Part shown: piece after piece, positions 43,843 through 52,060 of the stretch
Layout of the letters: every line of letters begins with the position of its first letter
Numbering within the stretch: position 1 is the first letter of the stretch
Assembly (NCBI GenBank): GCA_048262655.1
Contig: JBLXEY010000004.1
Coordinates: forward strand, 248,001-312,000
Direction of reading: 5' to 3'
DNA from: JABMNT01 sp048262655
Lineage (GTDB): Bacteria > Pseudomonadota > Alphaproteobacteria > Rhodospirillales > Casp-alpha2
DNA: 64,000 nt
Program-made: the position numbers and the translations under genes
The notes under the pieces: generated by a model
Databases searched by the model: none
Seen by the model: the letters and a program-made list of their open reading frames with translations, nothing else
What the model was told of the DNA's origin: nothing

Positions 43843-44679
43843 ATGAAAACCGTTCGCACAATTGCTGAGCTTCGCGAGCATGTCCGAGGCTGGAGACAAA
43901 ACAACGAGAGCGTTGGGCTGGTGCCAACCATGGGCGGATTGCATGCCGGACATATATCGCTGGTTGGGCATTCCCGCCAGCACGCAGACCGAACGATTGC
44001 CACCCTTTTTGTGAACCCGTCGCAATTTGCGCCACATGAAGATTTTGCCACTTATCCGCGCAAGGAAGAAGCCGATCAGCGGATGCTGGAAGAAGCTGGG
44101 ACGGATCTACTGTTCGCGCCCAATGTCTCTGAAATATACCCGGACGGGCACTCAACGCGAGTGGAGGTGCAGGGATTGAGTCAAATTCTGGAAGGTGAAT
44201 TTCGCCCCGACTTCTTTGCTGGCGTCGCGACGGTTGTTTCTAAATTACTCTTGCAGTCCCTTCCGGATGTCGCGGTGTTCGGTGAAAAAGACTATCAACA
44301 GTTATGCGTTATAAAGACCATGGTTCGGGATTTGGACATACCGGTAAAAATCATTGGCGCTGAGACAATCCGTGAAACGGATGGCCTCGCCATGTCATCG
44401 CGGAATCAGTATCTGACACCCGAAGAACGCAAAATTGCGCCCGTTTTGTTTGAAGCGATTACAGCGGTTGCGAAAAATGTGAAAGAAGGCGCGTCTCCTT
44501 CCGCGCAGCGGACCTGGGCAGAAGCAGAGTTAACAAAAGCCGGCTTCGGTGCTGTCGATTATGTGGCGGTTCGTGATGCCCGAACGCTCGGGCCTGTTCG
44601 TGATGCGGGTCGCCCGGCGCGCGTGCTTGCTGCAGCTTACCTTGGGCGCGCTCGACTTATTGATAATGTCCCCGTCTAG
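43843..44679 (+). CDS. panC: Pantothenate synthetase (pantoate-beta-alanine ligase)
   Basis: A 278-residue enzyme joining pantoate and beta-alanine with ATP in coenzyme A synthesis. The HIGH-type nucleotide site is PTMGGLHAGHISLV, followed by TLFVNPSQFAPHEDF. VFGEKDYQQLCVI and LAMSSRNQYLTPEERK are also diagnostic. It overlaps the convergent pspF by four bases. No panB or panD is next to it. Confidence 0.96.
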   Translation: MKTVRTIAELREHVRGWRQNNESVGLVPTMGGLHAGHISLVGHSRQHADRTIATLFVNPSQFAPHEDFATYPRKEEADQRMLEEAGTDLLFAPNVSEIYPDGHSTRVEVQGLSQILEGEFRPDFFAGVATVVSKLLLQSLPDVAVFGEKDYQQLCVIKTMVRDLDIPVKIIGAETIRETDGLAMSSRNQYLTPEERKIAPVLFEAITAVAKNVKEGASPSAQRTWAEAELTKAGFGAVDYVAVRDARTLGPVRDAGRPARVLAAAYLGRARLIDNVPV

Positions 44680-45671
44680 TTAAGCTGGTGTTTTTGCATA
44701 AGCCGACGAAATTGATGGTAACTCAGCGCCAGACGTTCGGCGGCTTCTTTTTGCACAAAACGGCTTTCCGCTAGTGCATTTTCCAACAGGGTTGTCTCAA
44801 ATCGGGCCACGGCGTCCGAAAACGACGATGGACGCTCCGTTAGCTTTAGTTCTGGTGTGGGTTTTATGTCTTCGCTCAGGGACGCTGGTGGTCGCCATGG
44901 GCTGTCGAAGGGATCGATCCGGATGGTATCAATCGGGGCATCCGATTGCCCCGCATCGAACAGGGATCGTTCGACGGCGTTTCGCAATTCACGAACATTT
45001 CCTGGCCAGGAATAGCTCTGCAATATGGTCACGGCACGGTCGCTGAACCCGGGGAAACTGTTCAATCCCATATCGCGCGACATATCCAGGCCAAAACTTT
45101 CTGCCAGTGGCAGAATATCGCCGGTCCTTGCCCGCAATGGCGGGATCGTAATTACGTCAAAGGCCAGACGGTCCAGTAAATCAGGTCTGAATCTACCGGT
45201 TCGCGCGAGCGCCGGTAAATCGACGTTGGCACCGCCGACAATTCGGACATCAACCTGCAAAGTTTCCGTGCCGCCAACCCTTTCGAACTCGCCATATTCA
45301 ATAACACGCAAGATTTTTTCCTGGATCGCGGGTGATGCATTGGCAATCTCATCAAGAATGAGGGTGCCTGAATGGGCCAATTCAAAGCGTCCGGCCCGTT
45401 TGCGTTGAGCGCCGGTAAAGGCCCCCATTTCATGGCCAAAGAGTTCTGATTCAAGCAGGGTTTCGCTAAGTGCCGCGCAATTTACTTTAATTAACGGGCC
45501 ATTCCAACGTCCCGACAAATAGTGCAAACGTGACGAGAACAGCTCCTTTCCACTGCCCCGTTCGCCAACGACGAGGCAGGGCCGATCAATCGCAGCAAGC
45601 CGCGAACAACGTTCAACCGTATCCAGAAAAATAGGGTCTTCGCCAAGAATCGGTGGCAGCATATCATCCAT
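44676..45671 (-). CDS. pspF: Phage shock protein operon activator PspF
   Basis: A sigma-54 activator of about 331 residues with only an AAA+ and a DNA-binding domain. Walker A is GERGSGKELF, the sigma-54-contacting loop GAFTGAQ, and Walker B GTLILDEIA. The C-terminal Fis-like helix-turn-helix is AAERLALSYHQFRRLMQ. The absence of a sensory domain and its position divergent from pspABC identify it as PspF. ATG at 45671 is preferred over TTG at 45677. PspA is known to inhibit PspF directly. Confidence 0.95.
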   Translation of the reverse strand: MDDMLPPILGEDPIFLDTVERCSRLAAIDRPCLVVGERGSGKELFSSRLHYLSGRWNGPLIKVNCAALSETLLESELFGHEMGAFTGAQRKRAGRFELAHSGTLILDEIANASPAIQEKILRVIEYGEFERVGGTETLQVDVRIVGGANVDLPALARTGRFRPDLLDRLAFDVITIPPLRARTGDILPLAESFGLDMSRDMGLNSFPGFSDRAVTILQSYSWPGNVRELRNAVERSLFDAGQSDAPIDTIRIDPFDSPWRPPASLSEDIKPTPELKLTERPSSFSDAVARFETTLLENALAESRFVQKEAAERLALSYHQFRRLMQKHQLN

Positions 45672-45710
45672 ATCCAAAAATAACCAAAATCGATAATAAT
45701 GTCGATATTT

Positions 45711-45729
45711 ATTAGCGGAAATCGCTAAT
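45711..45729. promoter_or_regulatory. Palindromic upstream activating site for PspF (candidate)
   Basis: ATTAGCG and CGCTAAT form perfect 7-base arms around GAAAT. The site lies about 60 bases upstream of the sigma-54 promoter of pspA and about 40 bases from the pspF start, the usual place for PspF binding. A second, weaker inverted pair (ATCGA and TCGAT) lies near 45690-45706. Confidence 0.65.
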
Positions 45730-45780
45730 TATTTATTCGGACGATTTTGATAATGTATATTTTTCAATGGGTTAGAAAAT

Positions 45781-45796
45781 TGGCATGCCCGTTGCA
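45781..45796 (+). promoter_or_regulatory. Sigma-54 promoter of pspABC
   Basis: TGGCATGCCCGTTGCA matches the -24/-12 consensus TGGCAC-N5-TTGCA. The GG at 45782 and GC at 45794 are 12 bases apart, as required. The expected transcription start is near 45807, about 28 bases before the pspA start codon. Confidence 0.92.
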
Positions 45797-45834
45797 AAGT
45801 AGGGGGTAAGCGAAAACCAACCATTGAGGATAAC

Positions 45835-46509
45835 ATGACAATTTTTTCAAGATTAACAGATATCGTACAGTCCAATATCAATTCCCTGCTGGATAAAGCC
45901 GAAGACCCGGAAAAGATGATTCGCCTGATGATACAGGAAATGGAAGATACACTGGTTGAGGTTCGCTCAACCGCTGTTAAGGCCATTGCCGACAAGAAAG
46001 AAATTACAAAGCGCCTTGATAAAATTGAAGAGGCTGCGGCAGAGTGGCAGGAGAAGGCAGAGTTCGCCTTAACCAAAGAGCGGGAAGATTTGGCGAAAGG
46101 GGCTTTGATCGCAAAAAGTAAATTGCTGGATCAGGCGAATGCCTTACGTGAAGAATTGACCGGTGTTGATTTGGCGATCTCCAAATACAACGACGACCTG
46201 GCGCAGCTTCAGGCCAAACTTGATGAAGCAAAGGCCAAAAAGAAAGGCATCGAAATTCGCATGAATACCGCTAAAAAGCGGGTTAAGATACGCCAGACAC
46301 TGCATGACGGTCGTGTTGACGATGCTATGGAAAGATATAGCGGACTGGAGCGTCGCATTGATGAACTGGAAGCTGATGCCGAAGGTTATGATTTGGGTAA
46401 GAGTCGCACACTGGACGACGAATTTTCAGAACTGGCCGCTGAAAGCGCTGTCATCGATGAGCTTGCTCAAATGAAAGCTGATCTCGCAAAAAAGCAGGGC
46501 AAGTCTTAG
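45835..46509 (+). CDS. pspA: Phage shock protein A
   Basis: A 224-residue protein, almost entirely coiled coil. The N-terminus is the amphipathic helix with FSRLTDIVQSNINSLLDKAE, then EDPEKMIRLMIQEMEDTLVE, the family signature. PspA is an ESCRT-III-like membrane-repair protein and also restrains PspF. It is the first gene behind the sigma-54 promoter, followed by pspB and pspC. Confidence 0.97.
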   Translation: MTIFSRLTDIVQSNINSLLDKAEDPEKMIRLMIQEMEDTLVEVRSTAVKAIADKKEITKRLDKIEEAAAEWQEKAEFALTKEREDLAKGALIAKSKLLDQANALREELTGVDLAISKYNDDLAQLQAKLDEAKAKKKGIEIRMNTAKKRVKIRQTLHDGRVDDAMERYSGLERRIDELEADAEGYDLGKSRTLDDEFSELAAESAVIDELAQMKADLAKKQGKS

Positions 46510-46550
46510 ATCCTGTTGTTTATTGATTACACACCTAGTTGGACGCGGTT

Positions 46551-46799
46551 ATGGAATTTTTAAGTTTTTTGAATGTCCCCCTTATTATTTTTCTATCGGT
46601 CGTGGTACCGATCTGGATCTTGTTTCACTACATTACCAAATGGAAAATGATGAAAAAGGCGGGTGCGGGCGATGGTGAAACGGTGGTAAACCGAAAAGAT
46701 CTCCTTCGCCTGCGGGAAACGGCAAATTCTCTTGAAGACCGCGTCGCATCTCTGGAAACCATCCTTGATGCGCAAGTGCCCAATTGGAGGCAGAAATAA
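46551..46799 (+). CDS. pspB: Phage shock protein B
   Basis: An 82-residue inner-membrane protein. One N-terminal helix (VPLIIFLSVVVPIWILFHY) is followed by a coiled-coil tail (LLRLRETANSLEDRVASLET). The ATG at 46551 is chosen over a TTG at 46539. With PspC it signals membrane stress to PspA. Its stop codon overlaps the pspC start by one base. Confidence 0.93.
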   Translation: MEFLSFLNVPLIIFLSVVVPIWILFHYITKWKMMKKAGAGDGETVVNRKDLLRLRETANSLEDRVASLETILDAQVPNWRQK

Positions 46800-47281
46800 T
46801 GGAAGAACGAAAACACTATCATCACCACCATCATCATCATTTTGACGCAAGCAAGGTGAGGCAGAACCCAAAGTCTGAAGGGTTTATCCGCAAGACCATC
46901 ACAGGCCTTGCCGAGACATTTAATGTGTCCCGAAAGGTGGTGATCATCGGTTTTATCATCCTGTTTATGTTTACCCACTTCTTCGCGGTCGTCGTCTTTT
47001 TTGTGGCCGCCCACTGGGTCAGAAACCAGGCAAAATATGATGATTTCTTCGGTACAGCTTTTGAAAAATCGCGCCGCAGCTTTAGCTCAATGAGACAGCA
47101 GCAAAGTTATACCGCGCAGGCTGGCGCGGGTGCCACCGACGCGTCATATCATGACGACGACTTTGATTTTTCTGACCTCAACCGGAAATTTGATGACCTG
47201 AAAAAGCGAACAAGCGACATGGAAGAGCACGTCTCTTCTGAGGACTACAAACTCCACAAGGAGTTCAAAGACCTAAAATGA
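46799..47281 (+). CDS. pspC: Phage shock protein C with native poly-histidine N-terminus
   Basis: A 160-residue membrane protein. The N-terminus holds a histidine run (His6, then His8-14) before the PspC-type domain (GFIRKTITGLAETFNVSRKV) and a hydrophobic segment of about 30 residues (VVIIGFIILFMFTHFFAVVV and onward). The C-terminal tail is charged and coiled-coil-like, longer than in small PspC proteins. ATG at 46799 has GGAGG at the right distance. PspBC activate the response by capturing PspA. The histidine run is unusual and might bind a metal. Confidence 0.9.
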   Translation: MEERKHYHHHHHHHFDASKVRQNPKSEGFIRKTITGLAETFNVSRKVVIIGFIILFMFTHFFAVVVFFVAAHWVRNQAKYDDFFGTAFEKSRRSFSSMRQQQSYTAQAGAGATDASYHDDDFDFSDLNRKFDDLKKRTSDMEEHVSSEDYKLHKEFKDLK

Positions 47282-47289
47282 CGCGGGTC

Positions 47290-48096
47290 TCACCCTTTAG
47301 ACGGGGCGACATCCAGGCGGGCGACGATGCCCGCCAAGTCGTCTGAGAGTGCGGGATAGTAGTCGAGGACCAGCGGGTCGTGACCCGGAATAACATGGTC
47401 CTCACTATCGGCCAAGCGGCGAAGTTTCTGGTACCCTTCCAGCATTTCATCGACTTTAAAAATAATCGGATAAGGGTTCTCTCGCTCCATGTTCGCATAA
47501 AGATGGCTTGCATCGGAAGCCAGGACAACCCACCCACGCTTCGTATAGACCCGCACAGCCTGAAGCCCTGCCGTATGACCGCCGATTCGGTGTAGCGAAA
47601 ACCCGGACGCAAGTTCTGTGTCGCCGTCATGGAACGCGACCCGCCCCTTGTAAACTTCCCTTACCATGCCGGTAACGTGTTCCACATCAAAGGGGGTGCG
47701 GAAGTGGCGATGGCGCATATAACGCCCCGTCGCATAGGCCATTTCATCATCCTGCAGATGGAAATCGCAGTTGGGGAACAAGTCAAAGTTACCAACGTGA
47801 TCATAATGGAGATGCGTGATGATAACATCTTTGACGTCAGTCGGATTAACGTCGACCAATTTTAAGGCTTCAACAGGGCAGCGGATAATTTCGCGACCCC
47901 GTTCCGCCGCCGTTTCCGCACTGAAACCGGTATCGATAACGAACGTCCGGTTCTTGGATCGCGCAACCCAAACAAAATAATCAATGGGCATTGGACCGTC
48001 ATGGATGTCTGGCGGGTCCATAAAGTTTAATTCGGATGTTCGGTCATGGCGGGCATACTTGATTGCAAACACTTCATAAACATCTGGATTACTCAT
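47290..48096 (-). CDS. N-acyl homoserine lactonase-like metallo-beta-lactamase-fold hydrolase
   Basis: A 268-residue hydrolase. The dinuclear metal motif HLHYDHVGN (HxHxDH) is followed by His in RIGGHTAGL, Asp in VLASDASHLY and His in VIPGHDPLV. Layout and length fit the AHL lactonase group (AiiA/AttM-like), which opens the lactone ring of acyl-homoserine-lactone signals. Many members hydrolyse other lactones or esters, so the signal-quenching role is unproven. No signal peptide. It converges on pspC with eight bases between them. Confidence 0.83.
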   Translation of the reverse strand: MSNPDVYEVFAIKYARHDRTSELNFMDPPDIHDGPMPIDYFVWVARSKNRTFVIDTGFSAETAAERGREIIRCPVEALKLVDVNPTDVKDVIITHLHYDHVGNFDLFPNCDFHLQDDEMAYATGRYMRHRHFRTPFDVEHVTGMVREVYKGRVAFHDGDTELASGFSLHRIGGHTAGLQAVRVYTKRGWVVLASDASHLYANMERENPYPIIFKVDEMLEGYQKLRRLADSEDHVIPGHDPLVLDYYPALSDDLAGIVARLDVAPSKG

Positions 48097-48203
48097 GGGT
48101 GCTCCTGTTTACACGATTGAAAGGGGGGGCATGCGAGATTGATCTTGCCCCCTTCGGAAAAGACTCCCTATTGTTGGCAACCCCGTCGCAATAAGGCAAG
48201 AAA

Positions 48204-48455
48204 ATGATTGGTCTTGGTTATCGAAAAATTCGTTACAAAATCCGTTGGCTTTCGCGGCTGTTTGGTGTTTTTTGTGGCTTTTTTGCTTATGAATACCTTT
48301 CGGCAAATCCCCATCCTGAGGTGTTGGGAGCGGCGGACCCCTATCTTGGTGCGTTTGTTGGATATATCCTGGGGACGTGGCTTGTTGTTTTTGCCTTCAT
48401 CTGGGTCATAAAGACACTGATGGAAGTCTTCGGCCTGCTATTGGGGCGACGTTAA
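48204..48455 (+). CDS. Small membrane protein, unknown function
   Basis: An 83-residue protein with a basic N-terminus (GYRKIRYKIRWLSR) and two hydrophobic segments (LFGVFCGFFAYEYL and the C-terminal YILGTWLVVFAFIWVIK). AAGG lies seven bases before the ATG. It overlaps the end of the convergent gpt gene by four bases. I do not recognise a family. Confidence 0.65.
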   Translation: MIGLGYRKIRYKIRWLSRLFGVFCGFFAYEYLSANPHPEVLGAADPYLGAFVGYILGTWLVVFAFIWVIKTLMEVFGLLLGRR

Positions 48456-48946
48456 TCGTCCTTGCCACCTAATGGTTTGATATACTGAGGTTCTGTATCC
48501 CAGGGGAAGAAAACCCACACATCCTGCTCAACGTCGTGTGAATAGGTGTTCACAAAGGGTAGTCCCTGTGGTTTCGCATAAACCGTTGCAAAATGGGCCT
48601 TTGGTAGCAAGCGGATGGCTTCTTTTGCGGTGGTTCCTGTATCGACAAGATCATCAATCAGGAGCCAACCTTCGCCATCTTCGGCAACCGCGGCGTCTGG
48701 CACTTTCAGAACTTCTAGATTTCCCTGAACTTGTTCGTCATAAGTCGTAATGCAAAGCGTATCGACGACGCGTATTTCCATTTCTCGGGCAATAATTGCG
48801 GCCGGAACCAACCCGCCTCGGGTTAAGGCAATAATGCCTTTCCACGGACCATGCGGCATCAGCTTGCGGACAAGATATTTCGAATCTCTATGGACTTCCG
48901 CCCAGGATACGATGTGGTCAAAAAGATCGTCGCGCGCCTTGGCCAT
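48452..48946 (-). CDS. gpt: Xanthine phosphoribosyltransferase
   Basis: A 164-residue purine salvage enzyme converting xanthine and guanine with PRPP to nucleotides. The PRPP-binding motif is WLLIDDLVDTGTTAKE. WKGIIALTRGGLVPAAIIAR at the N-terminal side and the C-terminal DVWVFFPWDTEPQYIKPL match the enterobacterial Gpt layout. The ATG at 48946 gives the standard length. It lies downstream of a terminator and is probably transcribed alone. Confidence 0.95.
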   Translation of the reverse strand: MAKARDDLFDHIVSWAEVHRDSKYLVRKLMPHGPWKGIIALTRGGLVPAAIIAREMEIRVVDTLCITTYDEQVQGNLEVLKVPDAAVAEDGEGWLLIDDLVDTGTTAKEAIRLLPKAHFATVYAKPQGLPFVNTYSHDVEQDVWVFFPWDTEPQYIKPLGGKDD

Positions 48947-49030
48947 GTGCTGCCTCCCCCCATTAAAAATGCAATTGGATTAAAACCGAAAGTTTCCTGT
49001 GGTGCAATCGCTCGCCTGCCAATTTCCTAT

Positions 49031-49063
49031 AAAAAAACCGACGCACAAAGCGTCGGTTTTTTA
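49031..49063. terminator. Bidirectional intrinsic terminator
   Basis: An 8-base-pair stem (ACCGACGC and GCGTCGGT) with a five-base loop. It has an A-run on the left and a T-run on the right, so it can end transcripts in both directions. It follows the stop of the leftward OmpA-like lipoprotein gene by about 20 bases and insulates gpt. Confidence 0.92.
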
Positions 49064-49083
49064 TGTATTATCGAAGGCGTGAT

Positions 49084-50262
49084 CTAGCGCAAATAGAGAT
49101 GGACTTCGTTGGTCCGCGCCTGGGCCATGGTCCGCGCAGAAACCGCGATCCGTGCTGGCGGTAGGCCCATTTCAATTAAGGACCGCAGAACATTCTCAGA
49201 GTGCCGTCGCGCTTTGTTAGAGTTCAAAGAAACTCGGGCCTGTCCACCAGTTGTCGGCGCGACAGCAACAAGATCAAAGACCGCATTCGGACGCTGTTCC
49301 AGAACTTTGCTTACCGAATTGTATAGCGCCTGTTGATAGGGAACGTCGGCCCGATCAAAGCGGATGACAATCAGAGGACGTTTGCCGGCCGTGTTGGTCG
49401 GGGCACCCGCTGCAACACCAACTCCGGCACCTGCGCCAGAATTAGCCATGGCAATGTTCATCAAGCTACCACCATATATCTCACCCGAACGGATGCCGGT
49501 AGATAACAGGTTCAGATTGGCCCGTTCGGTTGAAACGTAATTGGTTTGGCGACGAACGTCATTGCTGACTTCTTTCAGCAAGCGGTCAATCAGGACGTCG
49601 GTACGGTTAACTTCATCTTCAAGAATAGCCAATTGGCGATGATCGGCATCAATCGCCCCCGACACAGAAAATGCCGCTTTCGCTGATTCTGCTAAAAATG
49701 CAGACATCGTCGAACTGTTTCCAATGTTCCCGGACAGGGTATTCATCTCGGCAACATCTTGCGAAAGGCGATCGAGATCAGCTTGTGCGCTGGTGAACTG
49801 TTGGACCAAAATAGGGTTCCCTGGGGTTGTGCCCACTTGAAGACGCGCATTAACCGCAGCAATTGTACCATGATAACGCTGCGAATTAGCGACCAACTTG
49901 CCACGCAGCTGCTGAAGCTGGCTGTTGTGTGCTGAAATCTGACCTTGAAGGCGCTGCAGCTCCTGGCGTAATTCTACAACTTTTTTGCCGACGAATGTGC
50001 CGGTTTCTTGCCCGTCCGTTACGCCGGGCGGAACAAAGGTGCTGGTTCCTAAAGCGGGCTGGGCTGTCGCAACGGCTTCAGATGTTGCAGCGGCAGCATC
50101 TGTTGCGGCGACTGCTGTAGCCTGTGCAGTTGCTGTTTCTGTCTCTCCACCAGCAGGATCCTCAGCCGAAAAAGAGGGCCAAAGCGAATCTTCCGTGAAA
50201 GAACACGCGGGCAACATAATTAGAGCGCCAACAAGCAAACTCCGAAATCCAGTAGAAACCAT
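49084..50262 (-). CDS. Lipoprotein with OmpA-like C-terminal domain
   Basis: A 392-residue protein. The signal peptide ends in a lipobox (IMLPAC), so it is probably lipidated. A low-complexity Ala/Thr-rich linker (about 35-75) leads to a coiled-coil region (VVELRQELQRLQGQISAHNS). The C-terminal domain carries an OmpA/MotB-like pattern: ALYNSVSKVLEQRPNAVFDL, then SNKARRHSENVLRSLIEMGL and ARIAVSARTMAQA. Such domains bind peptidoglycan. It probably tethers the outer membrane to the wall or helps envelope assembly; the exact role is unknown. Confidence 0.78.
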   Translation of the reverse strand: MVSTGFRSLLVGALIMLPACSFTEDSLWPSFSAEDPAGGETETATAQATAVAATDAAAATSEAVATAQPALGTSTFVPPGVTDGQETGTFVGKKVVELRQELQRLQGQISAHNSQLQQLRGKLVANSQRYHGTIAAVNARLQVGTTPGNPILVQQFTSAQADLDRLSQDVAEMNTLSGNIGNSSTMSAFLAESAKAAFSVSGAIDADHRQLAILEDEVNRTDVLIDRLLKEVSNDVRRQTNYVSTERANLNLLSTGIRSGEIYGGSLMNIAMANSGAGAGVGVAAGAPTNTAGKRPLIVIRFDRADVPYQQALYNSVSKVLEQRPNAVFDLVAVAPTTGGQARVSLNSNKARRHSENVLRSLIEMGLPPARIAVSARTMAQARTNEVHLYLR

Positions 50263-50698
50263 GCGCTCGATAACCTTTTACTTTATAAGGGCCCCAATTA
50301 CAGAGCCTAGATCCCTTGACCTCAAGTCCGATAACCAATTCCCATTATGAATCAACTTGGGACCCAATGTCTCCCCTTTTATTGCAACAGATACTACTCA
50401 AAGCCTGCTCCGGGAACAAGATCAGATTTTTATAAGTCTTTTCCGTATGTTATGCGACAAAAAAATAGATGAATTTCGGCACTTGCCAAGCCCGATACGG
50501 TTTAGTAGTTTCCGCCAACTTCGGGAACGCCCGGTTTCGGGTTTTACACTGTGTATTTGGTTTCCTTGGTCGCTTTAGCCCAACGCGTTAGGGCGCAGCG
50601 CGAAAGCTAGGATGTGAGCCTGTTCTAGCCGGGATTATACAATAGGCTTAAAGGTCGGGGTGCCAAAGGGGTGCCAAGGCTTAAGTGTTTGAAATTAC
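50263..50698. other. Intergenic region before tRNA-Arg
   Basis: About 435 bases without a supportable gene. It must hold the promoter of the leftward lipoprotein gene and that of the tRNA; a TATACAAT near 50636-50643 might be the tRNA's -10 element. A tandem GGGGTGCCAA occurs at 50657-50666 and 50668-50677. No integrase or attachment site was recognised. Confidence 0.45.
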
Positions 50699-50775
50699 GG
50701 ACCCGTAGCTCAGCTGGATAGAGTACTTGACTACGAATCAAGGGGCCGGGAGTTCGAATCTCTCCGGGTCCGCCA
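50699..50775 (+). tRNA. tRNA-Arg (anticodon ACG)
   Basis: A 77-base tRNA with encoded CCA. The acceptor stem pairs GGACCCG with CGGGTCC. The D-arm GCTCAGCTGGATAGAGT and the T-arm with GTTCGAATC are standard. The anticodon stem CTTGA/TCAAG encloses the loop CTACGAA, so the anticodon is ACG, read as ICG after editing by TadA, serving CGU, CGC and CGA codons. Confidence 0.97.
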
Positions 50776-50784
50776 TTTCAAACC

Positions 50785-50814
50785 CCGATTTCTGTAACGA
50801 AATCGGTTTTTTTT
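50785..50814 (+). terminator. Intrinsic terminator of tRNA-Arg
   Basis: Stem CCGATTTC (50785-50792) pairs with GAAATCGG (50799-50806) around a six-base loop and is followed by eight Ts. It lies ten bases after the tRNA CCA end. Confidence 0.93.
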
Positions 50815-50872
50815 GCCCCCCATGTTTTTCAAAGAATCTGTGTCTTTCAGGACCGTCAGAGACTTTTTGCGT

Positions 50873-51922
50873 CTATTTCAGCATCTCTTGCAGGGTAACA
50901 GTGCGATCTTCTCGGGCGGCAAGGTCTACGGCGATGGTCGCTGCCAGGGTGTTCATGGCATCGCGGGCACTGACCACAGGTTTCGCCTTCCCGGCGATAA
51001 CAGCCAGAAAATGGTCAATTTGGTTTTGATAGGTCCGTGATCCGTCCAGCGCCATTTGTTGGCGCACTAACGGATGCTGCCAATGTTCGTGCTTTTGATC
51101 GTGCCGCCAAAGGTCCATGGCAGGGCTCGCCAGCGTCCCTTCGGTGCCGCCAAAGAAGTAGCAGTTACCTGGTTGATGCGGGAAGTAAAGGGCCTGTCCG
51201 GAAGCGATTTCCCATGTGTAGGGAGAGGCAATAGTGTCGCTGAGCAAGAAACTGCCCAGAACCCCGTTTTCAAAGCGCAAGGCGATGGTTGCCGTGTCCT
51301 CAACCTCAAATCCGCGCGCAGCACTGGAGGTAAAGGCACGCACGCTTTCGATCTCACCGACAATAAAACGCAGGCAGTCGATGTCATGGATCAAATTGAT
51401 CAGCAAGGGCCCCCCACCTGGCTGGCGCCGCCATTCAGCCTTAAAATAATCGCCGGGTTTGTCTGACATCCACATGCCGTTTACGGCGACAAGTTGGCCC
51501 AGTGCCCCGTCGGCGATCAACCGTTTCGATTCATATATATCGGGACTGTGGCGACGGTGGTGGCCGACCAAAACCGCCACATTCGCCCGTTCACTTGCTT
51601 CCGTCAATTGACGCGCTGCGGCAATCGTATCGGCAACAGGTTTTTCAATAAGGCTGGGAATCCCTCGTTTAATACAGGCAAGCCCGGCTGCCAGATGCAG
51701 GGTATTGGGAAGAGCGATAATGGCGCCGTTGGGCTTGGTTTCGTCCAGCATTTTCTCATAATCTGAAAAGTAGGGCACCGACATACTTTGTGCGTATTGC
51801 TCGGCGTCAGGAGAAACATCCGCGATACCCACGACTCTGGCTCCCGGATGATTTTTAACAAGGGCACAATGTTCGCGGCCAATAAGGCCTGCACCCAGAA
51901 TTACTAAATTTTTAATGGTCAT
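50873..51922 (-). CDS. Gfo/Idh/MocA family dehydrogenase of the qui-type cluster
   Basis: A 349-residue NAD(P)-dependent oxidoreductase. The N-terminal Rossmann motif is VILGAGLIGREHCALV, and the family lysine is in EKPVADT. The C-terminal domain contains GGGPLLINLIHDIDCLRFIV, where the His-Asp pair resembles the catalytic site. It follows the QuiC-like gene on the same strand (138-base gap). It could oxidise quinate or shikimate to feed QuiC. That is inferred from position; AroE-type enzymes usually do this step. Confidence 0.85.
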   Translation of the reverse strand: MTIKNLVILGAGLIGREHCALVKNHPGARVVGIADVSPDAEQYAQSMSVPYFSDYEKMLDETKPNGAIIALPNTLHLAAGLACIKRGIPSLIEKPVADTIAAARQLTEASERANVAVLVGHHRRHSPDIYESKRLIADGALGQLVAVNGMWMSDKPGDYFKAEWRRQPGGGPLLINLIHDIDCLRFIVGEIESVRAFTSSAARGFEVEDTATIALRFENGVLGSFLLSDTIASPYTWEIASGQALYFPHQPGNCYFFGGTEGTLASPAMDLWRHDQKHEHWQHPLVRQQMALDGSRTYQNQIDHFLAVIAGKAKPVVSARDAMNTLAATIAVDLAAREDRTVTLQEMLK

Positions 51923-52060
51923 GCGTCGTTATTCCTTGATTGGTCGGGCTTGAGACCTATTGGATTTATGATACAGGTCGAAAGACGTGATCAATGACGT
52001 TTGGCATAAAACCGGACAGGGTTTGATCTTGAAACCGTTGCGCACCAGTTACAATAGAGA

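Noticed and set aside
46799..46850. Histidine run in pspC as a cloning-tag artefact
   Set aside because: It uses mixed CAT and CAC codons, sits in a normal operon context with its own binding site, and has no vector sequence around it.
50357..50578. 73-codon frame upstream of the tRNA
   Set aside because: No recognisable domain, no binding site, and it lies in a low-information intergenic region.
50657..50775. Tandem GGGGTGCCAA and tRNA-Arg as a possible integration site
   Set aside because: No integrase, no duplicated tRNA 3' end and no cargo of mobile genes were found next to the tRNA.
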